This document shows, in pieces, positions 7,470 through 14,900 of a stretch of 16,419 bases of DNA. Within the stretch, counting starts at the first letter, position 1, and each line of letters starts with the position of its first letter. Source of the DNA: Burkholderiales bacterium (GTDB lineage Bacteria > Pseudomonadota > Gammaproteobacteria > Burkholderiales > Burkholderiaceae_C). The notes beneath the pieces are model-generated. The model did not search any database. It was not told the origin of the DNA and saw only the letters and a list, made by a program, of their open reading frames with translations. The position numbers and the translations under genes are program-made. The stretch spans positions 1 to 16,419 of the forward strand of contig CANHOE010000015.1 in assembly GCA_947462175.1 (NCBI GenBank), given 5' to 3'.

Positions 7470-7853
7470 TCAGCCTCGCCTGGGCATCCGGTGCAGCCGG
7501 GCTGCGAGCGCCTGCACCTCTGCGTTGGGAGCGTCGCCGTCGACATGCACGCTGCCTGCTGCGGCCGCCAGCACCAGCCTCCTCAGCGTCGACAGGTGAG
7601 GCGTCACGGTGCCGAAGAACAGCACCTCTTCACCGCGGGCAATCAGCAAGGTCGGGAAGTTCTCGACATCAATGGCACCGACCAGCTCGGCCTCGTCCTC
7701 GATGTCGATCCAGACCGCATCGATGTCGATCCCGGGATGCGCCTGCGCCGAGAGCGCGAAGTCGGCACGGTAGTCGCGGCAGGTGCCGCACCAGTCGGCG
7801 CACAGGCACGCCACGGTGAGGCGCAATGGGCTCAGTGAATTGCTCGGGGTCAT
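7470..7853 (-). CDS. Cytosolic thioredoxin-like protein
   Basis: This is a 127-residue protein with the redox motif WCGTC (21-25) at the start of the first helix after beta-strand TVACLCAD, and the cis-proline segment FPTLL (Pro67) that lies against the active site in thioredoxin folds. It has no signal peptide, so it should act in the cytoplasm as a dithiol reductase or as a small substrate-specific thioredoxin. The CGTC dipeptide differs from the CGPC of standard thioredoxin, and the strand before the active site carries an additional Cys (Cys18, with Cys16 absent: sequence ACLCADWC has Cys16, Cys18 and Cys22 in close spacing). The C-terminal 30 residues are Ala-rich and extend past the usual fold. 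It lies 60 bases downstream of yciH on the same strand, possibly cotranscribed. No clear ribosome-binding site is seen before the ATG. Confidence 0.85.
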   Translation of the reverse strand: MTPSNSLSPLRLTVACLCADWCGTCRDYRADFALSAQAHPGIDIDAVWIDIEDEAELVGAIDVENFPTLLIARGEEVLFFGTVTPHLSTLRRLVLAAAAGSVHVDGDAPNAEVQALAARLHRMPRRG

Positions 7854-7913
7854 CGATCAAGGACAAAACTGACGGCTGAGCGTGAGCGACATCGGTCGGG
7901 GCAGTGCATGCCT

Positions 7914-8276
7914 TCAGCCGCCGACTCGCTTGACCTTCATGCCGGCTGCCTGCAGCCGCAGCACGATCTGATCGCGGTGCTCGCCCTGGATCTCGATGAC
8001 GCCGTCCTTGACCGTACCGCCCGAGCCGCAGGAGGCCTTGAGCTCACGCCCCAGTTCTGCCAGAGCCTCCGCACCGAGCGCGAGCCCACGCACCACCGTC
8101 ACGCCCTTGCCCTTGCGGCCCTGGGTCTCGCGCGACACCCTCACGATGCCGTCGCCGGCCGCGATCGGCGCCTGCTTCGCGCAGGTGCATTGATCGATCG
8201 GTCGCCGACAGGAAGGGCACATGCGCCCACCATCGGTCGAGTAGACGAGCCCGCCAGTGAGATTGCGGCCTTTCAT
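7914..8276 (-). CDS. yciH: SUI1/eIF1-like translation factor YciH
   Basis: This is a 120-residue homologue of bacterial YciH, related to eukaryotic initiation factor eIF1. It binds the small ribosomal subunit and has been linked to start-codon fidelity and to translation inhibition under stress. The N-terminus MKGRNLTGGLVYSTDGGRMC is typical for proteobacterial YciH. It is followed by a possible zinc knuckle, CPSC (20-23) and CTC (30-32). The SUI1 domain covers about 42-120 with the hallmarks GRKGKGVTVVRGL (53-65), LKASCGSGGTVKDG (79-92) and IEIQGEHRD (94-102). The start at 8276 is chosen from the family N-terminus and AGGA four to five bases upstream; the frame is open 78 codons more but that part is unrelated. 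It diverges from the porin gene across a 236-bp gap. Confidence 0.93.
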   Translation of the reverse strand: MKGRNLTGGLVYSTDGGRMCPSCRRPIDQCTCAKQAPIAAGDGIVRVSRETQGRKGKGVTVVRGLALGAEALAELGRELKASCGSGGTVKDGVIEIQGEHRDQIVLRLQAAGMKVKRVGG

Positions 8277-8393
8277 GGTGTCCTGTGCGTCGAAGTTCGA
8301 ATGCTCTGCCGAATGTGGCGCGCGAAGCGTACAACACCGGCCCACTGTGACTTGGCTCCGTGGGTGGCAGCGAAACCGAGAACGATCGGCAAA

Positions 8394-8422
8394 CTGAACA
8401 TGCATCAGCAGCGCACCATAAT
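8394..8422 (+). promoter_or_regulatory. Candidate promoter of the porin gene
   Basis: The -10 hexamer CATAAT (8417-8422) matches the sigma-70 consensus at five of six positions. Upstream, CTGAAC (8394-8399, 17-base spacer) or TGAACA (8395-8400, 16-base spacer) would be a modest -35. This would give a leader of about 85 bases before the porin ATG. The AT-rich patch stands out in a GC-rich gap. Confidence 0.42.
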
Positions 8423-8424
8423 CA

Positions 8425-8436
8425 TGCATTGATGCA
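8425..8436. promoter_or_regulatory. Palindrome next to the porin promoter
   Basis: TGCATTGATGCA has two perfect 5-base arms around TG and begins two bases after the candidate -10 box, where a repressor could block transcription initiation. A further TGCATCA lies at 8401-8407 and is the exact inverse of TGATGCA (8430-8436), so the -10 box is flanked by matching half-sites 29 bases apart. Operator function is inferred from position only. Confidence 0.35.
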
Positions 8437-8512
8437 CCTTTGGGGGGCTCATGCGAGCGGCCACGGCAGTCTGGTGATCGTGCTTCAAGAACGATAACAA
8501 CGAAAGACAAGC

Positions 8513-9646
8513 ATGCACTTCAATCAGGAAACCCGTTCTGTACTGCTCGCGGCGGCCTTGGCTGCCATGTCGACACATGCCACTGCCGGAGCCCGGTACG
8601 ACTTCGGCAACGACCAGTCCGTCACCTTCGGTTTCGGCACGCGCTACACCTACACCCATGCCGAACGCCCGTCAGCCGACGGTGGAGGTCACGTCAACAA
8701 CCCGAATCTGGACAGTGCGCGGCTGTTCTTCGGCGCCTCGCTCAACAAGTACGTCAAGGCCACATTCAACACCGAATGGGACGGCACGAAGGAACGCATC
8801 CGAAAGCTGGACATGTACGCTCAGTTCGAACTCGCGCCCGAATTCAACGTCTGGGCAGGCCGGTTCGTGGGGCCGAGCGAACGCGCCAACATGGCCGGGC
8901 CGTACTACTCGGTCGGAGGCGGTTACTGGCCCTGCGTATCGTCTCGCTACGGCTGCAACGGTGGCACCTATGTCGCACGTGACGACGGTGTGGCGGTCTG
9001 GGGCAACGTGGCCGAGAGCCGTCTGGGCTACTCCGTCGGCGTGTTCGAGGGCCGCCACTTCGGCATCGGCGCGCTCAACCGATCACAGGCCCATCAGGCC
9101 GGCTTGAAAACATCCAACGACCTGATGTATTCAGGCCGACTGCAATACGATTTCTGGGACCTGGAGACCGGCTACTTCAGCACGGCCGACCACCTGGGCA
9201 AGGCGGACATCCTGGCCATCGGCATGGCGTTCAGGCACCAGAAGAACGGCGTGATCACGCTGCTCGGCAAGGGCGACTACGACAGCTACAACCTCGACTT
9301 CCAGCTGGAGAAGAACTTCAAGGGCTCTGGTGCCTTCGGGCTTGAAGCGGCCTACTACGACTACGACACCGACGGCCTGGTGCGCAGCGAGCAGGGCAAG
9401 GCCTATTCGGCAGGCGTGTCCTATGTGTTCGAGCGGGAGGTGGGTTGGGGCCGCTTCCAGCCGTTCGTGCACTGGCAGCGCTTCAATGCCGACACCCACG
9501 TCACGACCAAGCAGATCGACTTCGGTCTCAACTACGTGATCGCCGAGCAAAACGCCATGGTCAGCGCCACCTACTCACGCAACAACGTGAATCGGGGCGG
9601 TGAAGACCTGAGCCGATTCGTCGTTGCGCTGCAGCTTCAGTACTGA
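8513..9646 (+). CDS. Outer-membrane porin, OprO/OprP-like
   Basis: This is a 377-residue beta-barrel protein. A signal peptide covers 1-25, with a cleavage site after ATA. The mature chain shows alternating aromatic strands and ends in LQLQY, the C-terminal aromatic residue needed by the BAM machinery. The stretch AGRFVGPSERANMAGPYY (about 115-132) resembles the VGR-x4-P-S-x-R-x-N-x-x-GPY region of the phosphate-selective porin O/P family, though 377 residues is somewhat short for OprP. Two cysteines, Cys141 and Cys148, sit in one loop and could form a disulfide in the periplasm. Substrate cannot be told from sequence: no phosphate-uptake gene is adjacent. The gene stands alone, divergent from yciH and convergent with the small unknown gene that follows (28-bp gap). 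The ribosome-binding site GAAAGACAAGC is weak. Confidence 0.85.
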   Translation: MHFNQETRSVLLAAALAAMSTHATAGARYDFGNDQSVTFGFGTRYTYTHAERPSADGGGHVNNPNLDSARLFFGASLNKYVKATFNTEWDGTKERIRKLDMYAQFELAPEFNVWAGRFVGPSERANMAGPYYSVGGGYWPCVSSRYGCNGGTYVARDDGVAVWGNVAESRLGYSVGVFEGRHFGIGALNRSQAHQAGLKTSNDLMYSGRLQYDFWDLETGYFSTADHLGKADILAIGMAFRHQKNGVITLLGKGDYDSYNLDFQLEKNFKGSGAFGLEAAYYDYDTDGLVRSEQGKAYSAGVSYVFEREVGWGRFQPFVHWQRFNADTHVTTKQIDFGLNYVIAEQNAMVSATYSRNNVNRGGEDLSRFVVALQLQY

Positions 9647-9674
9647 GGCGGCAGCGCACGCATCGGCGGACAGC

Positions 9675-10061
9675 CTAGGCCGTCAGGGCATTCGCCAGCG
9701 CCTGAGAGGTGGCGCGCGAGTCGATCATGAGGTTCAGATCGATCGATCCGACGCGCATCACCAGACGACGGCCTTCACCGTCGCTGTCAAGTGGAAGCAC
9801 GTCGAGGCTGCTGGCCGGCAGCTGAACGCCATCGGCCAGGGCCACTTCGGCAATGGGACGCATGTCGGTGCGCTTCGAAACGCAGGCCTCTGACGACTCC
9901 ATCAATGCCTGCAGAAGCTGCCGCAGCATCAGGTCATCCAATTCGAGGTCGAGTTCACCGTCCGGCAGTTGCAGCCGAATCGCGAAGGCCTTGCCATCGT
10001 TTGCAGGCCATGCCATCACGATGCCCTGGAGTGGCTTGGGATTGGGTACGAGGTTATCCAT
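9675..10061 (-). CDS. Small protein of unknown function
   Basis: I do not recognise this 128-residue protein. It has no signal peptide or membrane helix and is acidic and Leu-rich. Residues 24-60 alternate strand-like and helical segments (AFAIRLQLPDGELDLELDD, then MLRQLLQALMES), and 97-113 look like a second strand pair (GRRLVMRVGSIDLNLMID). It has one cysteine, Cys60. The start at 10061 is preferred because the upstream open frame (37 codons) is Pro-, His- and Gln-rich and looks non-coding; an AGGCT lies about 11 bases before the ATG. It follows the glutathione transferase gene on the same strand after 114 bases, so it may be the last gene of the purU unit or have its own promoter. Coding is supported by the clean frame with the third-position GC preference seen in neighbours. 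Confidence 0.7.
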   Translation of the reverse strand: MDNLVPNPKPLQGIVMAWPANDGKAFAIRLQLPDGELDLELDDLMLRQLLQALMESSEACVSKRTDMRPIAEVALADGVQLPASSLDVLPLDSDGEGRRLVMRVGSIDLNLMIDSRATSQALANALTA

Positions 10062-10139
10062 GAGCGAGCCTGCCGCGTGTTGGGGGACAGGTGGTTGTGG
10101 TGGCAAAGCGTGATCCTGCCACGATATGCACCGATCGAG

Positions 10140-10160
10140 GTTCGCCGTTAACCCGCGAAC
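10140..10160 (-). terminator. Weak hairpin after the glutathione transferase gene
   Basis: GTTCGC and GCGAAC form a 6-bp stem with a 9-base loop, 15 bases after the stop of the transferase gene on the minus strand. No T-rich run follows, so termination here is uncertain. If it works it would separate the unknown small gene from the purU unit. Confidence 0.22.
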
Positions 10161-10175
10161 AAGGGCGGGCATTCG

Positions 10176-10835
10176 TCACTGGGCGATGATCTTCTTCGCG
10201 TACTCGGTGACCTCTTTCGGCACGAAAGGCTCGGGGATTTCGATGCCGCGTCGGCATGCCGGCCGCGCGGCCATCAGCTCGACCCAGCGCTGCAGATGCG
10301 GCAGGTCGTCGATGGCGACACCGGCCCAATCGTGCAAGCGCACCCACGACCAGTGGGCGATATCGGCGATGCTGAAGTCATCGACCAGGTATTCACGGTC
10401 CATCAGCCGGGTATCGAGCACGGTAAACAGCCGTTTGGTTTCCTTTTGATAGCGCTCGATCACAGACGGGATCTTTTCCGGGAAGTAGCGGAAGAACACG
10501 TTCGCCTGCCCCTGCATCGGCCCGACACCGCCCATCTGGAACATCAACCACTGAATCACCTGCGAGCGAGGCTTCATGGCCTTGGGTAGCAGTCGGCCTG
10601 TCTTCTCGGCCAGGTAGATCAGGATCGCGCCAGACTCGAACACCGCGAAGTCGCCTTCGTCGCGATCGACGATGGTCGGGATGCGGCCGTTGGGGTTGAG
10701 CTTCAGGTACTCGGGCTGCTTCTGCTCCTGCAGACCCAGCTTGATCGGGTGCAGCGTGTACGGCAGGTCAAGCTCTTCCAGGGCGATGGAGGCCTTCCAG
10801 CCGTTGGGGGTGGCGGATGTGTAGAGATCGATCAT
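10176..10835 (-). CDS. Glutathione S-transferase, YfcG/YghU-like
   Basis: This is a 219-residue cytosolic glutathione transferase. The N-terminal thioredoxin-like domain (about 1-82) opens with MIDLYTSATPNGWK, in which Thr9 and Asn11 match the TPN segment of the nu-class enzymes YfcG and YghU; these have disulfide-bond reductase activity with glutathione. The cis-proline is Pro53 in NGRIPTIVD, and the glutathione gamma-glutamyl contact is ESGA (67-70). The all-helical domain begins after KTGRLLPK and has the ERYQKETKRLFTVLDTRL and FSIADIAHWSWV (N-capping) motifs. The start at 10835 is fixed by the conserved N-terminus; the longer open frame adds only Arg-rich sequence that would overlap purU. 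It lies 35 bases after purU on the same strand. The physiological substrate is unknown. Confidence 0.92.
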   Translation of the reverse strand: MIDLYTSATPNGWKASIALEELDLPYTLHPIKLGLQEQKQPEYLKLNPNGRIPTIVDRDEGDFAVFESGAILIYLAEKTGRLLPKAMKPRSQVIQWLMFQMGGVGPMQGQANVFFRYFPEKIPSVIERYQKETKRLFTVLDTRLMDREYLVDDFSIADIAHWSWVRLHDWAGVAIDDLPHLQRWVELMAARPACRRGIEIPEPFVPKEVTEYAKKIIAQ

Positions 10836-10870
10836 GGGGGGAGCCAGTATGTGCCGCGCGCTGAACCTGC

Positions 10871-11731
10871 TCAGCCGAACACGATCGTGCGGTGGCCGTT
10901 GACGAGGATGCGGTCTTCCAGATGGTTGCGCAGGCCTCGAGCGAGTACCGCTTTTTCCACGTCTTTGCCGCAACGCACCAGATCTTCGATGGAATCGCTG
11001 TGGTCGATGCGCATCACGTCCTGCTCGATGATCGGCCCCTCATCGAGGTCTTCGGTCACGTAGTGGCAGGTGGCGCCGATCAGCTTGACACCGCGGTCCC
11101 ACGCCTGGTGATAGGGCTTGGCTCCGGCGAAGCTGGGCAGGAAGCTGTGGTGAATGTTGATGATCTGCCCCGGGTACTTCCGGCACAGCGACGGCGGCAG
11201 GATCTGCATGTAGCGCGCCAGCACCATCGTGTCGGCGCCACTGGACTCGAACAGCGACTCCAGCTGCGCGAAGGCTTCGGGCTTGTTCTCCTTCGTCACC
11301 GGGATGTGGTGGAAGGGAATGCCGTGCCATTCGACCAGGCCGCGAAACACCTCGTGATTCGACGCGACGCCGGCGATGTCTACATCGAGCTCCTTGCTCT
11401 GCCAGCGCGCGAGCAGGTCGTACAGGCAATGCTCCTGCGTCGACACCATCAACAGCACACGTCGCCGCACCGCGCTGTCGCTGGTGCGCCAGTCCATGTC
11501 GAACTCGGCCGCCAGCGGCGCAAAGCGGCACCGCAGTTCGGCGTGGTCGAAGGGCAGCGAGTCGGCCTTGACCTCAATGCGCATGAAGTAGCGCGCCGAA
11601 TCGGCGTCGGCGTGCTGGCTGGAGCTGAGGATCCAGCCGCCCAGCCCGGCGAAGAAGCCAGTGACGCGGGCAACGATGCCGACGCGGTCGGGGCACGAGA
11701 AAGTCAGCGTGTAGTGATGGGGGCGGCTCAT
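10871..11731 (-). CDS. purU: Formyltetrahydrofolate deformylase
   Basis: PurU hydrolyses 10-formyl-tetrahydrofolate to formate and tetrahydrofolate, balancing one-carbon pools and supplying formate for PurT. The 286 residues are the usual length. An ACT domain covers about 6-85 (YTLTFSCPDRVGIVARVTGF at the start, the site of amino-acid regulation in E. coli). The formyltransferase-type catalytic domain covers about 90-286, with INIHHSFLPSF (191-201, catalytic Asn and His) and VTEDLDEGPIIEQD (225-238, catalytic Asp230). These residues separate deformylase from PurN together with the ACT domain. It is the first gene of a leftward unit with the glutathione transferase. A candidate promoter lies immediately upstream, back to back with that of pyc. 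No clear Shine-Dalgarno sequence precedes the ATG, consistent with a very short leader. Confidence 0.96.
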   Translation of the reverse strand: MSRPHHYTLTFSCPDRVGIVARVTGFFAGLGGWILSSSQHADADSARYFMRIEVKADSLPFDHAELRCRFAPLAAEFDMDWRTSDSAVRRRVLLMVSTQEHCLYDLLARWQSKELDVDIAGVASNHEVFRGLVEWHGIPFHHIPVTKENKPEAFAQLESLFESSGADTMVLARYMQILPPSLCRKYPGQIINIHHSFLPSFAGAKPYHQAWDRGVKLIGATCHYVTEDLDEGPIIEQDVMRIDHSDSIEDLVRCGKDVEKAVLARGLRNHLEDRILVNGHRTIVFG

Positions 11732-11752
11732 GGTGTCGGTGTGAATTGATTG

Positions 11753-11783
11753 AGTATCCTTACATGTTTTGCGCCAGCGTCAA
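11753..11783 (-). promoter_or_regulatory. Candidate purU promoter
   Basis: On the minus strand TTGACG (11778-11783) and GATACT (11753-11758) match sigma-70 hexamers at five and four of six positions, but with a long spacer of 19 bases. Transcription would start about 15 bases before the purU ATG, a very short leader that fits the absence of a clear ribosome-binding site. Confidence 0.4.
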
Positions 11784-11784
11784 C

Positions 11785-11813
11785 TTGCCACGGACGGCTT
11801 GCAGTCGTCGAAT
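11785..11813 (+). promoter_or_regulatory. Candidate pyc promoter
   Basis: TTGCCA (11785-11790) matches the -35 consensus at five of six positions and TCGAAT (11808-11813) the -10 at four, with the ideal 17-base spacer. The -35 box begins two bases from the -35 box of the divergent purU promoter. The leader to the pyc ATG would be about 100 bases. Confidence 0.42.
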
Positions 11814-11821
11814 TCGGCGAC
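11804..11821. promoter_or_regulatory. Imperfect palindrome over the pyc -10 box
   Basis: GTCG-T-CGAATTCG-G-CGAC is an 18-base palindrome with a single mismatched pair. It covers the candidate pyc -10 hexamer completely, the classical position of a repressor operator. It is also 20 bases from the purU -35 box. No regulator gene is adjacent to suggest the binding protein. Confidence 0.4.
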
Positions 11822-11842
11822 TCGCCGGCATCCCGCTTGCAT

Positions 11843-11874
11843 ACAGGGTCATTCAGCGAACGATTGACCCCTGT
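11843..11874 (+). promoter_or_regulatory. Inverted repeat in the pyc leader
   Basis: ACAGGGTCA and TGACCCCTGT pair over nine bases with one bulged base around a 13-base spacer. In RNA this would be a stable hairpin in the middle of the predicted leader; in DNA the GGGTCA-N13-TGACCC core could be a dimer binding site. The octamer CCCCTGTC within it is repeated at 11887-11894. Confidence 0.38.
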
Positions 11875-11921
11875 CGCGAGATCCACCCCCTGTCCATGCC
11901 CATTGCAGCCAAGGCCGCCCG

Positions 11922-14900
11922 ATGAATCACAGCCCGATCCGCTCGATCCTGATCGCCAACCGCTCGGAGATCGCGATACGCGTGATGCGCGCCGCCTCCG
12001 AGATGCGCATCCGCACGGTGGCGATCTATTCGCAGCAGGACCGCCAGGCGTTGCATCGCTTCAAGGCCGACGAGAGCTACATGGTCGGCGAAGGCCAGAA
12101 ACCGCTCGCGGCCTACCTCGACGGCGCGGACATCCTGCGCATCGCCAAGCACGCCGGGGCTGACGCCATCCACCCCGGCTACGGTTTCCTGTCCGAGAAC
12201 CCCGAATTCGCGGATGCGGTGATCGCCGCAGGCATCCGCTGGATCGGCCCATCGCCTGACGTGATGCGCACGCTCGGCAACAAGGTCGCGGCACGCCATG
12301 CGGCCGTGGCCGCCGGCGTGGAGGTGATGCCTGCGACACCTCCACTGCCACTCGATGTGACCGAATGCGCCAAGTTGGCCGCCGGCATCGGCTACCCGGT
12401 GATGCTGAAGGCGAGCTGGGGCGGTGGTGGTCGCGGCATGCGGGTCATCGAGCACGAAGGCGAGCTGGCTGCATCGCTGCAGGCGTCGCGGCGCGAAGCG
12501 CTGGCCGCCTTCGGCAACGACGAGGTTTACTTCGAGAAGCTGATCCGCCGCGCACGCCATGTCGAGGTGCAGATCCTTGGCGATACACACGGCAACCTCG
12601 TACACCTGCACGAGCGCGACTGCACGGTGCAGAGGCGCAACCAGAAGGTGGTCGAGCGCGCACCCGCGCCATACCTCGACGCAGCGGGCCGCGCCGCCCT
12701 GTGCGGCAGCGCGTTGCGCCTGATGCGCTCGGTCGGCTACACCCACGCCGGCACGGTCGAGTTCCTGATGGATGCCGACGACGGCAAGTGCTACTTCATC
12801 GAGGTCAACCCGCGCATTCAGGTCGAGCACACGGTGACCGAGATGATCACCGGCGTCGACATCGTCAAGGCGCAGATCCGCATCACCGAAGGCGGCCATA
12901 TCGGCGTCACAGAGGGCTCGCCCGAGGCTGCGACCGGGCTGCATCCGACCGGCGTGCCGCCGCAGGAGAAGATCCCGTTGAACGGCCACGCGCTGCAATG
13001 CCGTGTCACCACTGAAGACCCTGAAAACGGTTTCCTGCCTGACTACGGCCGGCTCGCCGCCTACCGCAGCGCGGCGGGCTTCGGCATCCGACTGGACGCC
13101 GGCACGGCCTACGGTGGCGCAGTGATCACGCCCTACTACGACTCTCTGCTGGTCAAGGTGACGGCCTGGGCGCCCACGCCCCTCGAAACGATTCAGCGCA
13201 TGGACCGCGCGTTGCGGGAGTTCCGCATCCGCGGCGTGTCGACCAACCTGCAGTTCCTCGAGAACCTGATCAACCACCCGACCTTCGGCAACGACGTCAA
13301 GGGCGAGCTGACCACCCGCTTCATCGAGAACACGCCCGAGTTGCTGGCCTTCGCAGCGCGGCGTGACCGCGCCACCAAGCTGCTGCGATTCCTCGGCGAG
13401 GTCGCGGTCAATGGCAACCCGGAGGTCAAGGGACGCACGCTGCCGGCGCTGCCGCTGCCCAAGCCGGTGCTCCCGAAGATCGATGCAGCATCGCCGATTC
13501 CCGACGGCACACGCCAGCGTCTGCAAGCCCTGGGCGCTGCCGGATTCGCACAGTGGATGCTTGCGCAGAAGCAGGTGCTGATCACCGACACCACGATGCG
13601 CGACGCGCACCAGTCGCTGCTGGCCACCCGCATGCGCACGGCCGACATGCTGCCGATCGCGCCGTACTACGCCCGCGAGCTGTCTGGCCTGTTCTCGCTC
13701 GAATGCTGGGGCGGCGCGACCTTCGACGTGGCTCTGCGCTTCCTGAAGGAAGACCCGTGGCAGCGCCTGGCGCAGCTGCGCGCGCAGGTGCCGAACGTGC
13801 TGTTCCAGATGCTGCTGCGCGGCTCCAACGCAGTGGGATACACCAACTACGCCGACAACGTGGTGCGCCACTTCGTCAAGCAGGCGGCGATGAATGGCGT
13901 CGACCTGTTCCGGGTGTTCGACTCGCTCAACTGGGTCGAGAACATGCGTGTCGCCATCGATGCGGTCGTCGAGAGCGGAGGCTTGTGCGAGGGCGCCATC
14001 TGCTACACCGGCGACCTGTTCGACGGTGCACGGCCGAAGTACGACCTGAAGTACTACCTGGGCATCGCCCGCGAGCTTCAGAAGGCCGGCGTGCACCTGC
14101 TCGCGATCAAGGACATGGCGGGTATCTGCCGCCCCCGTGCGGCAGCGGCGCTGGTGAAGGCGCTGAAGGAAGAAACCGGTCTGCCGGTGCACTTTCACAC
14201 CCACGACACCAGCGGTGCCGCGGCGGCGTCGGTGCTGGCCGCGATCGAGGCTGGTTGTGATGCGGTCGATGGCGCGCTGGATGCGATGAGCGGCCTGACC
14301 TCGCAGCCCAATCTGTCGTCCATCGCTGCCGCGCTGGCTGGCACCGACCGTGACCCCGGCCTGTCGCAGGACGCACTGCACTCGGCATCGATGTACTGGG
14401 AAGGCGTGCGGCGCTTCTATTCGCCGTTCGAGTCCGAGATCCGCTCCGGCACCGCCGACGTCTACCGCCATGAAATGCCCGGCGGCCAGTACACCAACCT
14501 GCGTGAGCAGGCGCGCTCACTCGGCATCGCACACCGCTGGACGGAGGTGTCGCAGACCTATGCCGACGTGAACCGGCTGTTCGGCGACATCGTGAAGGTC
14601 ACGCCGACCTCCAAGGTGGTCGGCGACATGGCGCTGATGATGGTCGCGAGCGACCTGACCCCTGCCGAAGTGAAGGACCCGGCACGCGAGGTGGCCTTCC
14701 CTGAATCGGTGGTTTCGCTGTTCAAGGGCGAGCTCGGGTTCCCGCCCGATGGGTTCCCGTCCGCACTGAGCCGCAAGGTTCTGAAGCTGGCCGATGTCGA
14801 GGAGCCTCCTGCGCCGTACCGGCCGGGCGACCGCCTGCCGCCAGTCGATCTCGAAGCAGTGCGCGCGAAGGCCGCCGCCGAATGCGAGCAACCGATCGAC

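Noticed and set aside
7139..7546. N-terminal extension of the hybrid kinase
   Set aside because: The extra 136 codons have no domain, overlap the thioredoxin-like gene and contain many isolated Cys and Arg; the start at 7138 has a better ribosome-binding site.
8294..8302. CATTCGAAC (minus strand) upstream of yciH as a shared operator with the SDR gene
   Set aside because: Only nine bases are shared and the yciH copy lacks the symmetrical outer arms; a chance match in 16 kb is likely.
8277..8510. N-terminal extension of YciH by 78 codons
   Set aside because: The family N-terminus begins exactly at 8276 with AGGA upstream, and the extension covers the porin promoter region.
11853..14471. Open frame of 872 codons on the strand opposite pyc
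   Set aside because: It lies antisense inside a certain pyruvate carboxylase gene. Its protein is rich in His, Arg, Gln and Val with no domain, as expected from the mirrored codon bias of a GC-rich gene.
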